The notes: generated by a model not told the origin, from the letters alone. Positions 1 through 8,560 are shown, numbered from the stretch's first letter. The stretch: 64,000 nt of DNA from Demequina sp. NBRC 110051 (GCF_002090055.1 NZ_BBRH01000012.1:124001-188000); one strand, 5' to 3'. A program made the numbers and translations.

Positions 1-15
1 GGATCGACGAAACGG

Positions 16-708
16 TCATGGCCGCGCCTGCCGGGCGGCCCACTCCATGCCACGCAGGACAACCGTCTCCACCTCGGGACGGCGCAGTGTCGTGAGGTCG
101 TGACCCAAGGTGTGAACGAAGATCCTGCCGGCTCCCCAGCGCCGGGTCCACACGGCCGGCATCGTGGCGGGACCATGCCACGCGTCCCCTTCTTCGGGCG
201 CAAGCGTGCTCGTCGCGAGCACGTTGTTCAGCCCATCCGCCAGGACCCAGTACTGCTCCGTGACGACCTCGAACTCCGCGACGCCCGCAGTGATCGGGTG
301 TGCGGCGCCCAATGGGGTGGGTGTCACCCGATAGCGCCGGTACTGCGGTTCGTCGGGCGTCGCGCGGCTTGCCGGATGTGCAACAAACTGGGCGCCGAGC
401 ATCTGTAGGTAGTCGAGTTGACCTCGATAAGCGGCGATCAGCCCCCCGTGCCACCCCGCAAGGCCGGCGCCGCCCTCGACGGCGGCGCGCAGTCCCGCCG
501 ACTGGGCGTCGGTGATGGCGCCGTTCGTGACTGCCTGGACCACCAGGTCATAGGTGGCCATCCGGGTGGCGTCGGCGTACACCTCGGGAGAGTCCTCCAC
601 ATCGAGGGCGAAGCCCCTACGCTCGAGATGGGGGCGCATGGCGTCGGTCTGTCCCACGGGGTCATGACCGGACCAGCCTCCGCGCACGATCAGGCACGTT
701 GCCGTCAT
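16..708 (-). CDS. ThuA-like domain protein
   Basis: 230-residue protein resembling the ThuA (trehalose-utilisation) family, which has a class-I-amidotransferase-like fold and unclear chemistry. Visible family features are the N-terminal strand MTATCLIVRGGWSGHDP, the GLAGWHGG segment near residue 83, HPITAG near residue 138 and the C-terminal AVWTRRWGAGRIFVHTLGHD. I start it at the ATG at 708 because that codon overlaps the TGA of the upstream gene (ATGA), a typical coupling. It is the last gene of the hom-thrC-thrB strand run. The substrate cannot be read from the sequence. The family is often found near sugar metabolism genes, but here the neighbour is a membrane protein. Confidence 0.8.
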   Translation of the reverse strand: MTATCLIVRGGWSGHDPVGQTDAMRPHLERRGFALDVEDSPEVYADATRMATYDLVVQAVTNGAITDAQSAGLRAAVEGGAGLAGWHGGLIAAYRGQLDYLQMLGAQFVAHPASRATPDEPQYRRYRVTPTPLGAAHPITAGVAEFEVVTEQYWVLADGLNNVLATSTLAPEEGDAWHGPATMPAVWTRRWGAGRIFVHTLGHDLTTLRRPEVETVVLRGMEWAARQARP

Positions 709-1676
709 CGTTGCCCCCGGGTGGCCGCACGCTGAGACCACGACCGGTCTAGCCTCGCGACGATCAGCCCCAGGGCGACGGCGGCCAGCCCTCCCACGAG
801 CGTCAGGAGCGCGCGCTGGCCGGCGACCTCCCACGCAGCCTCGGACGTTGAGACCCCTGCGATCAAGACCACAGCCGCCGCGACGAATCCCGCACCACGA
901 GCCTGATTCTTGGCGATGATCCACGCGATGCCCCACACCAGGAGTACCGCCACGAGAGCCAGCGAGATGACCGCGGGCAGCACCATACTCGCGGCCGAAG
1001 CCACCACCGTTCCCACGACAGTACCGAGCACACGCGCTCGAGCGGCGCGGACGGTTTCGCCCGCCACAGGCAGCAAGACAGCACTCAGCGCGACAATGAC
1101 CCACACCCCGTGGGGCACCTCCCATGCGACGATCAGCCCCGCTGCCAGTGCCGATCCGAACGCCACCGCGCCGAGGTACACCACCAAGACGCGTCGCGAC
1201 GGCGTCGGAGGCGCGGGCGCGCGCAGGCGCAGCAGCCGGACGACACCGATCGTCAGCACCGCGGCGAGGAGTATTCCCGCCAAGGCACCCTCCGGACCAA
1301 TCGCGACGGCATCGGTCCCCGCAAGCGCGACGACGACGGGCACACTCGACACGACCGCACCATGGCGCAGCACGAGGGGGAAAGTCGCGAGGACGGACGC
1401 CGCCACCACGGCCGCGAGCCCCCAAGGGGACGGTGCCACGAGGGTGGCGCCCGACGATCCGACGGCGACGATTACTCCGAGCGCGAGGACGTGCGTGGCC
1501 GGCGGCCGCCTCAACGCAAGCATCAGCACCGCGATCACGCCCAGCACGGACGCGACGCCTGCGGATGGACCTCCCCACCACCACACCACGGCACCGATGC
1601 CTCCTGCCGCGGCCACGATGACGCAGACCAGCCGCACCACAGCGCTCGGCGGGAGCCAGGTCGAGAGCGACGACAT
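705..1676 (-). CDS. FUSC-family integral membrane protein
   Basis: About 323 residues, almost entirely hydrophobic, with roughly ten predicted membrane segments. The second half carries the FUSC-type signature: a His-Gly-Val-Trp segment, then a membrane helix ending in GETVRAARARVLGTVVGTVV (about residues 207-226). FUSC proteins are linked to efflux of aromatic acids and similar compounds; the substrate here is unknown. An in-frame GTG lies two codons upstream (1682), but I prefer the ATG at 1676; neither has a convincing ribosome site. It starts 25 nt after thrB and overlaps the ThuA gene by ATGA, so it is probably co-transcribed with both. Confidence 0.75.
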   Translation of the reverse strand: MSSLSTWLPPSAVVRLVCVIVAAAGGIGAVVWWWGGPSAGVASVLGVIAVLMLALRRPPATHVLALGVIVAVGSSGATLVAPSPWGLAAVVAASVLATFPLVLRHGAVVSSVPVVVALAGTDAVAIGPEGALAGILLAAVLTIGVVRLLRLRAPAPPTPSRRVLVVYLGAVAFGSALAAGLIVAWEVPHGVWVIVALSAVLLPVAGETVRAARARVLGTVVGTVVASAASMVLPAVISLALVAVLLVWGIAWIIAKNQARGAGFVAAAVVLIAGVSTSEAAWEVAGQRALLTLVGGLAAVALGLIVARLDRSWSQRAATRGQR

Positions 1677-1701
1677 GGCCACGACGCTACCGCGCCGGTG
1701 T

Positions 1702-2628
1702 CTAGACCCGGTGAGTCGAGGCGCCGGGAACCCGCTCGACGGTGTGCACCACGCGCCAGTTTTCGTCGCCGATGCCGCGTGCCCACTGAGGCATGCCCGA
1801 GGCCAACCCGTGAGACGCGAGGTCCGTACCCAGCACCAAGACGGAGGGCCCGGCCCCCGAGACGACGGCGGCCAGGCCCTGAGCGCGCAGGTGCGACAGC
1901 ATCGCCATGGCGGCCGGCATCACGTCGGCGCGGTAGCCCTGGTGCAGGCGGTCCTCGGTGCCCTCGAACAGCAACTCGGGCTGGCCGTTCAGCGCGGCGA
2001 CCAGCAGCGCCGCGCGGCCCACATTGAACGCGGCGTCGGCGTGCGGGACCTGCAACGGCAGCACGGATCGCGCCTGCTTGGTGGGAAGTGTAGAACCGGG
2101 GATCAGCACCGCGGCCTCGATTCCCTCTGCCATGGGCAGCGTGGCGGCCTTCGCGCCGTGCTCCCCCATCCACGCGACCGTCGCGCCGCCGTAGATGGCC
2201 GGCGCGGCGTTGTCGGGGTGGCCCTCGAACTGGGTGGCGATCTCGAGCGCGACCTCGGCGGACAGCGCCTCGGGCTCGGCGATCAGACCGCGCGCGGCGG
2301 AGATTCCGGCGACCACCGCGGCGGCCGACGATCCCAGGCCGCGCCCGTGCGGGATGCGGTTGACGGCGCGAATCGCAAGACCCGTCTGCGAGGCGTTGAC
2401 GTGGTCGAGCGCGGCGCGCAGGGCCCGCACTACCAGGTGGGACTCGTCGCGCGGCAGCGAGTCAGCACCCTCACCCTCGATCTCGAGTTCGACGGCGGCC
2501 GATGCGACGGCGCGCACCTCGACCTCGTCGGCCAAGCCCAGGGCGAGGCCCAGCGAGTCGAAGCCCGATCCAAGGTTGCCAGCGGTGGCCGGGACGGTCA
2601 CCACCACATGGTCGGCGCCCAGACGCAT
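1702..2628 (-). CDS. thrB: Homoserine kinase
   Basis: 308-residue GHMP kinase that phosphorylates L-homoserine to O-phosphohomoserine, the substrate of the neighbouring threonine synthase. Three family motifs are visible: PATAGNLGSGFDSLGLAL near the N-terminus, the ATP-binding PHGRGLGSSAAA near residue 94, and VSGAGPSVLVL near residue 259. Length is normal for the family. It begins 3 nt after the thrC stop codon, in the classical actinobacterial order hom-thrC-thrB, and is probably translated from the same mRNA. Confidence 0.97.
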   Translation of the reverse strand: MRLGADHVVVTVPATAGNLGSGFDSLGLALGLADEVEVRAVASAAVELEIEGEGADSLPRDESHLVVRALRAALDHVNASQTGLAIRAVNRIPHGRGLGSSAAAVVAGISAARGLIAEPEALSAEVALEIATQFEGHPDNAAPAIYGGATVAWMGEHGAKAATLPMAEGIEAAVLIPGSTLPTKQARSVLPLQVPHADAAFNVGRAALLVAALNGQPELLFEGTEDRLHQGYRADVMPAAMAMLSHLRAQGLAAVVSGAGPSVLVLGTDLASHGLASGMPQWARGIGDENWRVVHTVERVPGASTHRV

Positions 2629-2631
2629 CGC

Positions 2632-3690
2632 TTAGAGCCCCAGTACCTGCGCCGCGGCGGCGACGTCGACGGGGATGACGGTGGGCTCGACCTCGCGGCC
2701 CGCGAGCGCGGTCGCCGTGTCCTTGAGTCCGTTGCCGGTCACGGTGCACGTGATGGTGGCGCCCTTCGGCACCTCGCCCAGCGCGGCGGCGGCGAGCAGG
2801 CCGGCGATCGGCGCGGCGGAGGCGGGCTCCACGAACACACCCACGTCGGCGGCCAGCCGGGCCTGCGCGTTGAGGATCTGCGAGTCCTCGACGGCGCGGA
2901 TCCAGCCGCCGGACTCGTCACGCGCGGCGACCGCGAGGTCCCACGAGGCGGGCTTGCCGATCCGGATCGCGGTCGCGACCGTCTCGGGGTCCTTGATCGG
3001 GTGCCCCGCGACGAACGGCGCGGCGCCGGCGGCCTGGACTCCCCAGATCTTGGGGCGCTTGGTGGCACGGCCGGCCTCGGCGAACTCCGTAAAGCCCATC
3101 CAGTACGCGGAGATGTTGCCCGCGTTGCCGACGGGCAGCATGTGGATGTCGGGGGCGTCGCCCAACTGGTCGATGATCTCGAACGCCGCGGTCTTCTGAC
3201 CCTGCAGGCGGTAGGGGTTCACCGAGTTGACGAGCGCCACCGGGTACTCCTCGGACAGCGATCGCACGATGTCGAGGCATTCGTCGAAGTTGCCGTCGAC
3301 CTGCACCAGCTTGGCGCCGTGCACGATGGCCTGCGCCATCTTGCCCGCCGCGATCTTGCCCTGCGGGATCATCACCACACAGTTGAGGCCCGCATGCGCG
3401 GCGTAGGCAGCCGCCGACGCCGACGTGTTACCCGTCGACGCGCACACCACCGTGTGGTCGCCGTCCTTGACGACGTGCGTGATCGCCGAGGTCATGCCGC
3501 GGTCCTTGAACGAGCCGGTCGGGTTCATGCCCTCGACCTTGACGTAGACCTCGGCGCCCACCTCGGCGGAGATCGACGGGGCGTGCACCAGCGGCGTGCC
3601 GCCCTCACCAAGCGAGATGAGGCGGTCGTCCTCGTCGAACGGCAGGTATTCCAGGTACTCGCGGATCGCTCCGCGCCACACGTGAGCCAC
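2632..3690 (-). CDS. thrC: Threonine synthase
   Basis: 352-residue pyridoxal-phosphate enzyme converting O-phosphohomoserine to L-threonine, last step of threonine synthesis. The PLP-lysine motif NPTGSFKDRGM lies near residue 55 and the phosphate-binding glycine loop LPVGNAGNISAYWMGF near residue 186. It is the short (about 350 aa) class typical of actinobacteria. The start is GTG and follows the hom stop directly (TAAGTG), with GAGGGAGAG inside the hom 3' end serving as ribosome site. Expression is therefore tied to hom. Confidence 0.97.
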   Translation of the reverse strand: MAHVWRGAIREYLEYLPFDEDDRLISLGEGGTPLVHAPSISAEVGAEVYVKVEGMNPTGSFKDRGMTSAITHVVKDGDHTVVCASTGNTSASAAAYAAHAGLNCVVMIPQGKIAAGKMAQAIVHGAKLVQVDGNFDECLDIVRSLSEEYPVALVNSVNPYRLQGQKTAAFEIIDQLGDAPDIHMLPVGNAGNISAYWMGFTEFAEAGRATKRPKIWGVQAAGAAPFVAGHPIKDPETVATAIRIGKPASWDLAVAARDESGGWIRAVEDSQILNAQARLAADVGVFVEPASAAPIAGLLAAAALGEVPKGATITCTVTGNGLKDTATALAGREVEPTVIPVDVAAAAQVLGL

Positions 3691-4977
3691 TTACTCTCCC
3701 TCGATCCTCAGGACGGACCAGACATCATTGACGGCGTCGGACGCGCGCAGGTCCTCGACGGTCGCTCGCAGCGCCGCCTCGGACGCGCGGTGCGACGACA
3801 GGATCAGGCCCGCATGGCCCTTCCCGGCCTGCTGGCGGACGGACTCGATGCCCACGCCGTGGTTGGCGAACATCTGCGCGACGGTCGCGAGCACGCCGGG
3901 GCGGTCCGGCACGCTCATGCGCACGGCGTAGCGGGTCTGGGCGTCGTCGATCGGCAACACGTCGTGGCGCGCATAGTTGGACTCACGCGGGCCGCGGCCG
4001 CCGCCGGCCACGTGGCGGGCCACCGAGACCACGTCTCCCAGGACGGCCGATGCCGTGGGCGCCCCGCCGGCTCCCTGGCCGTAGAACATGAGCTCGCCGG
4101 CCGCCTCGGCCTCGACAAAAACAGCGTTGAACGCTCCGCGCACGCCGGCCAGCGGGTGGGACACGGGCAACAAGGTGGGGTGGACACGGACGCTGACGCC
4201 GGCATCGGCCTGGTCCGCGATCGCCAAAAGCTTGATGACGCGACCAGTCTCCGCGGCCGCCGCGATGTCGTCCGCGGTGATCTCGGTGATGCCCTCGCAG
4301 TACACGTCGTCCAGATGGACGCGCTGGTGGAAGGCGAGGGAGGCGAGGATCGCGGCCTTCGCGGCGGCGTCGTGGCCGCCCACGTCCGCGGTCGGGTCGG
4401 CCTCGGCGTAGCCCAGGCGCTGCGCCTCGGCAACCACGTCGGCGTAGTCCAGGCCCTTGGTGGTCATCTCGTCGAGCACGTAATTGGTGGTGCCGTTGAC
4501 GATGCCGAGGATGCGGGTGACGTGGTCACCCGCGAGCGACTCGCGCACGGGTCGCACCAACGGGATGGCGCCGGCGACGGCGGCCTCAAAGTACAGGTCG
4601 GCGCCGGACTCGTCGGCGGCCTCGTACAGCTCCGCGCCGCGGGTCGCGAGGAGCGCCTTGTTCGCTGTCACCACGCCCTTGCCCGCCGCGAGCGCGCGCA
4701 AGATCAGCGAGCGGGCGGGCTCGTCACCGCCCATGAGCTCGACCACCACATCGGCCGCATCCACAAGGGACTCGGCGTCCGAGGTGAGCAGCGCGGTCGG
4801 CACCACCTCGTCGCGCGGCACCGACGTGTCGCGCACGTAGACCCCAGCGATGTCGACGGGCGCGCCCACGCGCGCGGAGAGGTCATCGCGCTGCTCGGTG
4901 AGGAGTCGCACCACCTGGGTGCCGACGGTCCCGCATCCGAGGATGGCGATCTTGACGGGGCTAGCGGCGGTGGACAC
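3691..4977 (-). CDS. hom: Homoserine dehydrogenase
   Basis: NAD(P)-dependent enzyme reducing aspartate semialdehyde to homoserine, the branch point to threonine and methionine. The Rossmann motif VKIAILGCGTVGTQVV sits at the N-terminus, the catalytic region GIVNGTTNYVLDEMT near residue 172, and a C-terminal ACT-type regulatory domain (YAVRMSVPDRPGVLATVAQM) starts near residue 345, so allosteric control by threonine is likely. An upstream ATG at 5076 would add 33 basic residues unlike the family; I choose the GTG at 4977, which gives 428 aa and lies 7 nt below a good -10 box. The gene heads hom-thrC-thrB. Confidence 0.95.
   Translation of the reverse strand: MSTAASPVKIAILGCGTVGTQVVRLLTEQRDDLSARVGAPVDIAGVYVRDTSVPRDEVVPTALLTSDAESLVDAADVVVELMGGDEPARSLILRALAAGKGVVTANKALLATRGAELYEAADESGADLYFEAAVAGAIPLVRPVRESLAGDHVTRILGIVNGTTNYVLDEMTTKGLDYADVVAEAQRLGYAEADPTADVGGHDAAAKAAILASLAFHQRVHLDDVYCEGITEITADDIAAAAETGRVIKLLAIADQADAGVSVRVHPTLLPVSHPLAGVRGAFNAVFVEAEAAGELMFYGQGAGGAPTASAVLGDVVSVARHVAGGGRGPRESNYARHDVLPIDDAQTRYAVRMSVPDRPGVLATVAQMFANHGVGIESVRQQAGKGHAGLILSSHRASEAALRATVEDLRASDAVNDVWSVLRIEGE
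4043..4056. other. Example of the over-represented word: 14-mer ACGGCCGATGCCGT
   Basis: Full form of a word that recurs across the window: arms ACGGC/GCCGT around an asymmetric CGAT core. Other exact 14-mers are at 25569-25582, 39659-39672 and 53875-53888 (opposite orientation). The 10-bp core GGCCGATGCC is found about 29 times (see findings). Confidence 0.6.
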
Positions 4978-4984
4978 GGCCCCA

Positions 4985-4990
4985 ACTCTA
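4985..4990 (-). promoter_or_regulatory. -10 box for leaderless hom-thrC-thrB mRNA
   Basis: On the minus strand TAGAGT (TANNNT consensus) lies 7 nt before the GTG start of hom. With the usual -10 to start distance, transcription would begin at the start codon itself, giving a leaderless mRNA. No -35 element is obvious. Inferred from spacing only. Confidence 0.5.
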
Positions 4991-5062
4991 TACGGGTCGC
5001 AGGCGACGGCCCGTGCGGTGCGCCTCTTGCCGTGCCGCCCGCCTCTGGTGCTGAATGGGCGG

Positions 5063-5896
5063 GTGACCGCCTTCACCGCCCGCCCCGCGATGATGCGTGC
5101 TCACGCGGAGCTACGGCTCCTGGGGATGTTCGTGGCCACACAGTTGCGCTGCCTGGTGTTCGCGCTGCTGATCTTCGCGGCGATGGCGGTGACGGAACTG
5201 GTGGACACGGGTATCGGCCGCTACGACCTGCTGCTCGCGTGCGGCCTCGCCATCACGGCCGTGCTCTGGTGGACGGGCTACGAGACCACGCGCGAGGTGG
5301 GCGTGATCTTCGCCTTCCACCTGCTCGGTCTCGGCCTCGAGCTCTTCAAGGTCAGCCAGGGCTCGTGGACCTACCCGGCCGAGGGCGTGACCATGATCGG
5401 CGGCGTGCCCCTGTACTCGGGCTTCATGTACGCCGCGGTGGGCTCGTACCTGTGCCAGGCGTGGCGGCGCTTCGACCTGCGGATCACCGGCTACCGGGCC
5501 GGCGCCATGACGGCGCTCGCCGTCGCCGCGTACGCCAACTTCTTCACCCATCACTGGATCTGGGACCTGAGGTGGGTGATCGCCGCCCTGTTCGTCGCGG
5601 CCATGTGGGACACCTGGGTGCATTACAGCCTGGGCGAGACCCGGCTGCGGATGCCGCTCGCGATCGCCTTCGTACTCATCGGCTTCTTCCTCTGGCTCGC
5701 CGAGAACGCCGGCACCTTCCTGGGCGCGTGGACGTATCCGGATCAGGAGGCGTTCTGGCAGGCGGTCCACATGGGCAAGCTCGGCTCGTGGGCGCTGCTC
5801 GTCACTTTGAGCTTCGTGATCGTCGCCTCCCTCAAGCAATTCGAGGGCACGTTTTATGGCCACCCCGGCGACGAGGCGTCGGTGACGAGGCTGTGA
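5063..5896 (+). CDS. DUF817 family membrane protein
   Basis: About 277 residues with roughly eight membrane segments. The segment FHLLGLGLELFKVSQGSWTY, the following PAEG, and the later repeat-like ENAGTFLGAWTYPDQ match what I recall of DUF817, an uncharacterised bacterial membrane family. No catalytic function can be assigned. The start is uncertain: GTG at 5063 or ATG at 5090 both suit, and neither has a strong ribosome site. The gene points away from hom and ends 29 nt before the phosphatase gene, but that gene has its own promoter, so co-transcription is optional. Confidence 0.8.
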   Translation: MTAFTARPAMMRAHAELRLLGMFVATQLRCLVFALLIFAAMAVTELVDTGIGRYDLLLACGLAITAVLWWTGYETTREVGVIFAFHLLGLGLELFKVSQGSWTYPAEGVTMIGGVPLYSGFMYAAVGSYLCQAWRRFDLRITGYRAGAMTALAVAAYANFFTHHWIWDLRWVIAALFVAAMWDTWVHYSLGETRLRMPLAIAFVLIGFFLWLAENAGTFLGAWTYPDQEAFWQAVHMGKLGSWALLVTLSFVIVASLKQFEGTFYGHPGDEASVTRL

Positions 5897-5912
5897 GACG
5901 CCCGCAGTGACG

Positions 5913-5918
5913 TAGCCT
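5913..5918 (+). promoter_or_regulatory. -10 box for leaderless phosphatase mRNA
   Basis: TAGCCT (TANNNT) ends 7 nt before the ATG at 5926 and there is no Shine-Dalgarno sequence between them, the same arrangement as at hom. This suggests transcription starting at the initiation codon. Confidence 0.45.
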
Positions 5919-5925
5919 GCGTGCC

Positions 5926-6504
5926 ATGTCACGAGCCGCCCGCGTCACCATGGTCTGCACCGGAAACATCTGCCGCTCCCCCGCGATGCACTATCTCGCC
6001 AAGCGAGAATGGGGCGACGCCGCCGAGGTTACGAGCGCCGGCATCTACGCCGAGATCGGGATGGACGTCCCCCAGCCCATGCGCCGCGCGGCCGAGCGTC
6101 ATGGCCTCGCCATCCCCCGGCATCGGCCCACGCAGTTGGACCGCGCCATCCTCACGCAGGCGGACCTCGTGCTGGTCGCAACCGCGCAGCACGCGCGCTG
6201 GGCCGAACGTGAATGGGGCGAGCGCGTGCCGCACGTGTTCGGCATCAAGGAGGCGGCGGAACTGGCGAGAAGGGCAGAACGGCCAGCCGGGGACACGGCC
6301 ACCGAGCGGCTCGCGAACGCCGCCGCTGCCCTCGACGCCGCCCGCCAGGCCGTCCCCGCACCACTGCGAAGCCTGGACGACCCCTGGTCGCTGGATCAGG
6401 CCACCTACGACCGGGTCATGGACGAGATCGTCGACGACCTCGTGGCGATCACCGAGTGGGCTGGGCTGGGCCGGACACACGAAAGCGGCGGCCCGAAGCA
6501 CTGA
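5926..6504 (+). CDS. Low-molecular-weight protein-tyrosine phosphatase
   Basis: 192-residue cytoplasmic phosphatase. The P-loop VCTGNICRS near residues 10-18 holds the nucleophile Cys and the phosphate-binding Arg of the CX5R signature, at the N-terminus as in all low-molecular-weight PTPases and the related arsenate reductases. A C-terminal DDPW segment near residue 150 is the likely general-acid Asp loop. The true substrate is unknown; such enzymes in actinobacteria act on tyrosine-phosphorylated proteins or on cell-surface polysaccharide machinery. There is no kinase gene next to it. It carries one copy of the GGCATCGGCC word at 6119. Confidence 0.9.
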   Translation: MSRAARVTMVCTGNICRSPAMHYLAKREWGDAAEVTSAGIYAEIGMDVPQPMRRAAERHGLAIPRHRPTQLDRAILTQADLVLVATAQHARWAEREWGERVPHVFGIKEAAELARRAERPAGDTATERLANAAAALDAARQAVPAPLRSLDDPWSLDQATYDRVMDEIVDDLVAITEWAGLGRTHESGGPKH

Positions 6505-6540
6505 GGGGGGTGTGCTCCGGACCGCCGCCGTGGCGGAGCG

Positions 6541-6762
6541 TCAGTGGCCGAAGGCCTGAACCGGAGGCAACTTCTCGCCTCCCGGATCGACGTCAGTGTC
6601 GCCGACCTCCTCGTTCACCTCGGCGCGCGTCTCGCCCGTGGGACGGTCCTCGGACTCGTCCTGCGCGTCAAAGGCGGTGCGTCCCTTAACGCGGCGTTCC
6701 TCCTCGACCTCCTGGGCGAGGTGGGTCAGGGCGTCGGTGCCCTCGTGGTCCTTGAGTGACAT
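6541..6762 (-). CDS. Small acidic protein, paralogue of the next gene
   Basis: 73 residues, strongly acidic, no membrane segment. I place the start at the ATG at 6762 because it follows an excellent ribosome site (GGAAAGGAG, 6 nt upstream), although the frame stays open further. The helical stretch GTDALTHLAQEVEEER near the N-terminus aligns with GTEALQEIADEVEAER of the protein encoded at 6837-7055, and both have a GETR block mid-protein and a Pro/Gly tail, so the two are tandem paralogues. I do not recognise the family. The composition suggests a disordered or partner-binding protein. Confidence 0.7.
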   Translation of the reverse strand: MSLKDHEGTDALTHLAQEVEEERRVKGRTAFDAQDESEDRPTGETRAEVNEEVGDTDVDPGGEKLPPVQAFGH

Positions 6763-6836
6763 GGCGGTCTCCTTTCCACCGTGCCCGGCTGAACCGGTCA
6801 CTTCAAGGGAACGCCCGCGCCCCACTCAGAAACTTC

Positions 6837-7055
6837 TCATTTAGGGCCGTATCCGGGATTGGCTGCCGCGGGTGGCACATCGAGACCGACTCCGTCGTCG
6901 AGATGGTCCTCGCGGGTCTCACCGTCGTCCGCGAGCGTGTCATCGTCGGGCATCACGCCCGCGCTGCCCTTCTCGCGCTCGGCCTCGACCTCGTCTGCGA
7001 TCTCCTGCAGGGCCTCGGTGCCCGCATGGATCTCCTGCTCGGTGGGGTCTGACAT
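6837..7055 (-). CDS. Small acidic protein, paralogue of the previous gene
   Basis: 72 residues, very rich in Asp and Glu. The ATG at 7055 follows a GGAGGGAG ribosome site at normal spacing. It shares with the 73-residue neighbour the pattern G-T-[DE]-A-L-x3-A-x-E-V-E-x-E-R, the GETR block and a short Pro/Gly-rich end. The two genes run in the same direction 74 nt apart and each has its own strong ribosome site, which supports both being real despite their size. Function unknown. Confidence 0.72.
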   Translation of the reverse strand: MSDPTEQEIHAGTEALQEIADEVEAEREKGSAGVMPDDDTLADDGETREDHLDDGVGLDVPPAAANPGYGPK

Positions 7056-7183
7056 GATCTCGCTCCCTCCGTCGGGTGGGCGGCGATTTACCGCCTCGGT
7101 CGCGTCAACACACGTGACGCGCGAGACCTTCCCTGCGGCCGATGCCGTGGCCGGCCCCCGCTGTCGCGTCGCCCCGGCAGGGT

Positions 7184-7564
7184 TCAGGATCCGTAGCGCT
7201 CCCGCGCCTCCTCGATCTGGGGCACGGCACCCTCGAGCAGATCGGCGAGGTCGCGTAGGCGCACGGCGACCTGCGCCCCCAGAGCCGTAAGTGCGTAGTC
7301 CACCCGGGGCGGGGACTCGGCATACGCAGTGCGCGTGATCATGCCGTCGCGCTCGAGGGTGCGCAGCGACTGCGCGAGCATCCGCTCGCTGACGCCGCTC
7401 ACTCGCGCACGCAACTGTCCGAAGCGTTGCGTTCCCTCGCCCAGCGCGATAAGGATGAGGGACGGCCATTTGTCGGCGACGTCCTCGAAGGTCGACCGCG
7501 AGGTGCAGTCGCGCGCGAAGACATCGGCCACCAAGGCCTGATCCGGCGCGGAGTCGAGTGACAT
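7184..7564 (-). CDS. HxlR-family transcriptional regulator
   Basis: 126-residue winged-helix regulator of the HxlR (MarR-like) family. Conserved features are the N-terminal ARDCTSR, whose single Cys sits where redox-sensing HxlR proteins such as HypR and QorR keep theirs, then DKWPSLILIALGEG and the recognition region VSGVSERMLAQSLRTLERDG. It is divergent from an NAD(P)H-quinone-reductase-like gene, the same pairing as ytfH(qorR)/ytfG(qorB) in other bacteria, so it probably represses that gene and responds to quinone or electrophile stress through the Cys. That role is inference from context and the Cys. Confidence 0.88.
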   Translation of the reverse strand: MSLDSAPDQALVADVFARDCTSRSTFEDVADKWPSLILIALGEGTQRFGQLRARVSGVSERMLAQSLRTLERDGMITRTAYAESPPRVDYALTALGAQVAVRLRDLADLLEGAVPQIEEARERYGS

Positions 7565-7598
7565 GCTCCCCAGGATACGTCCGAAACTGCGGAATAAG

Positions 7599-7631
7599 CA
7601 GTCACTTACGGAACGTTAGTGTAGGCGACTG
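7599..7631. promoter_or_regulatory. Candidate HxlR operator and divergent promoter
   Basis: Between the divergent genes lies an imperfect inverted repeat: CAGTCACTTAC (7599-7609) and GTAGGCGACTG (7621-7631), 9 of 11 positions pairing, with an inner CTTACG-GAA-CGTTAG dyad. A TANNNT -10 box, TAGTGT (7617-7622), for the oxidoreductase gene lies inside it, so a bound regulator would block the promoter. Confidence 0.45.
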
Positions 7632-7676
7632 ACGTACGGACCAGCAGGTCCGCGCCCCCCTACGAAAGGAACCGTC

Positions 7677-8531
7677 ATGACCACCTATGCCGTCACCGGT
7701 GCCAGCGGCCAACTGGGCCACCTCATCGTCGAGCACCTCCTCAGCCGCGGCGCCGCCGCCAGCGACATCGTCGCGATCGCTCGCACTACCGACAAGGTGG
7801 CGAACCTCGCCGAGCGCGGCGTCACCGTCCTTCACGGCGACTACGACGCGCCGGACACCCTCGACTCCGCACTCGAGGGCGTAGACCGCTTGGTCCTGGT
7901 CTCGGCCTCTGAACCCGGCAAGCGCCTGCCCCAGCACCAGGCCGTCATCGCCGCAGCCGAGAAGGCTGGCGTGAACCGCATCGTGTACACGTCGCTTCTC
8001 AAGGCGAGCGACACCTCGAACCCCCTCGCCCCCGAGCACGTGGCGACCGAGGAGGCCCTTGCGGCATCGTCCATCCCCGCGACTGTCCTGCGTAACTCCT
8101 GGTACCTCGAGAACTACACGGGTCAGATTCCCGGCTACCTCGCCCAGGGCGCGATCACCACAGCGACCGCCAACGCGCGCCTGTCGGCCGCGACGCGCAG
8201 CGACTACGCCGAGGCCGCCGCCGTCGCTCTCCTCCAGGACGCCGAGGGGGCGACCTACGAGTTGGGCGGCGATACCTTCACCATGACCAACCTCGCCGAG
8301 GCCATCACGACCGCGGCCAACACCGACGTGCGCCACCACCTGGTGAGCGTCGACGAGCTCGTGGGCGCCATGGTGCAGGGCGCGGGCATGGACGAGGACA
8401 CGGCGCGCTTCTGGGCCAGCGTCGACGCCTCGATCGCCAAGGGCGAGCTCGAAACCGACTCGACGGATCTCGCCGACCTCATCGGCCACGAGCCCACGTC
8501 GATGCAGGACGCCGTGCGCGCCGCGCTCTGA
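7677..8531 (+). CDS. NmrA-like NAD(P)H:quinone oxidoreductase (QorB/YtfG type)
   Basis: 284-residue atypical short-chain-dehydrogenase-fold protein. The N-terminal YAVTGASGQLGHLIVEHL is the dinucleotide-binding loop of the NmrA/QOR2 group, followed by GDYDAPDTLDSALEGVDRLV and the NSWYLENY segment near residue 141, both usual in YtfG-like quinone reductases. It would reduce quinones using NAD(P)H in the cytoplasm. The ATG has a GAAAGGA ribosome site. The divergent HxlR regulator matches the known ytfG/ytfH pairing. A regulatory NmrA-type role without catalysis cannot be excluded. Confidence 0.85.
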   Translation: MTTYAVTGASGQLGHLIVEHLLSRGAAASDIVAIARTTDKVANLAERGVTVLHGDYDAPDTLDSALEGVDRLVLVSASEPGKRLPQHQAVIAAAEKAGVNRIVYTSLLKASDTSNPLAPEHVATEEALAASSIPATVLRNSWYLENYTGQIPGYLAQGAITTATANARLSAATRSDYAEAAAVALLQDAEGATYELGGDTFTMTNLAEAITTAANTDVRHHLVSVDELVGAMVQGAGMDEDTARFWASVDASIAKGELETDSTDLADLIGHEPTSMQDAVRAAL

Positions 8532-8560
8532 CACCGCCGGGGCTCGCGCCCGCCCGCACC

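Noticed and set aside
4850-5062. Upstream extension of the DUF817 gene
   Set aside because: The frame stays open, but it is antisense to the start of hom and through its promoter; the family begins near the GTG at 5063.
910-5910. A 1666-codon open frame on the plus strand
   Set aside because: It runs antisense to FUSC, thrB, thrC and hom, its protein is a run of Arg/His/Gly/Asp-rich sequence without any domain, and long open shadow frames are normal at this GC content.
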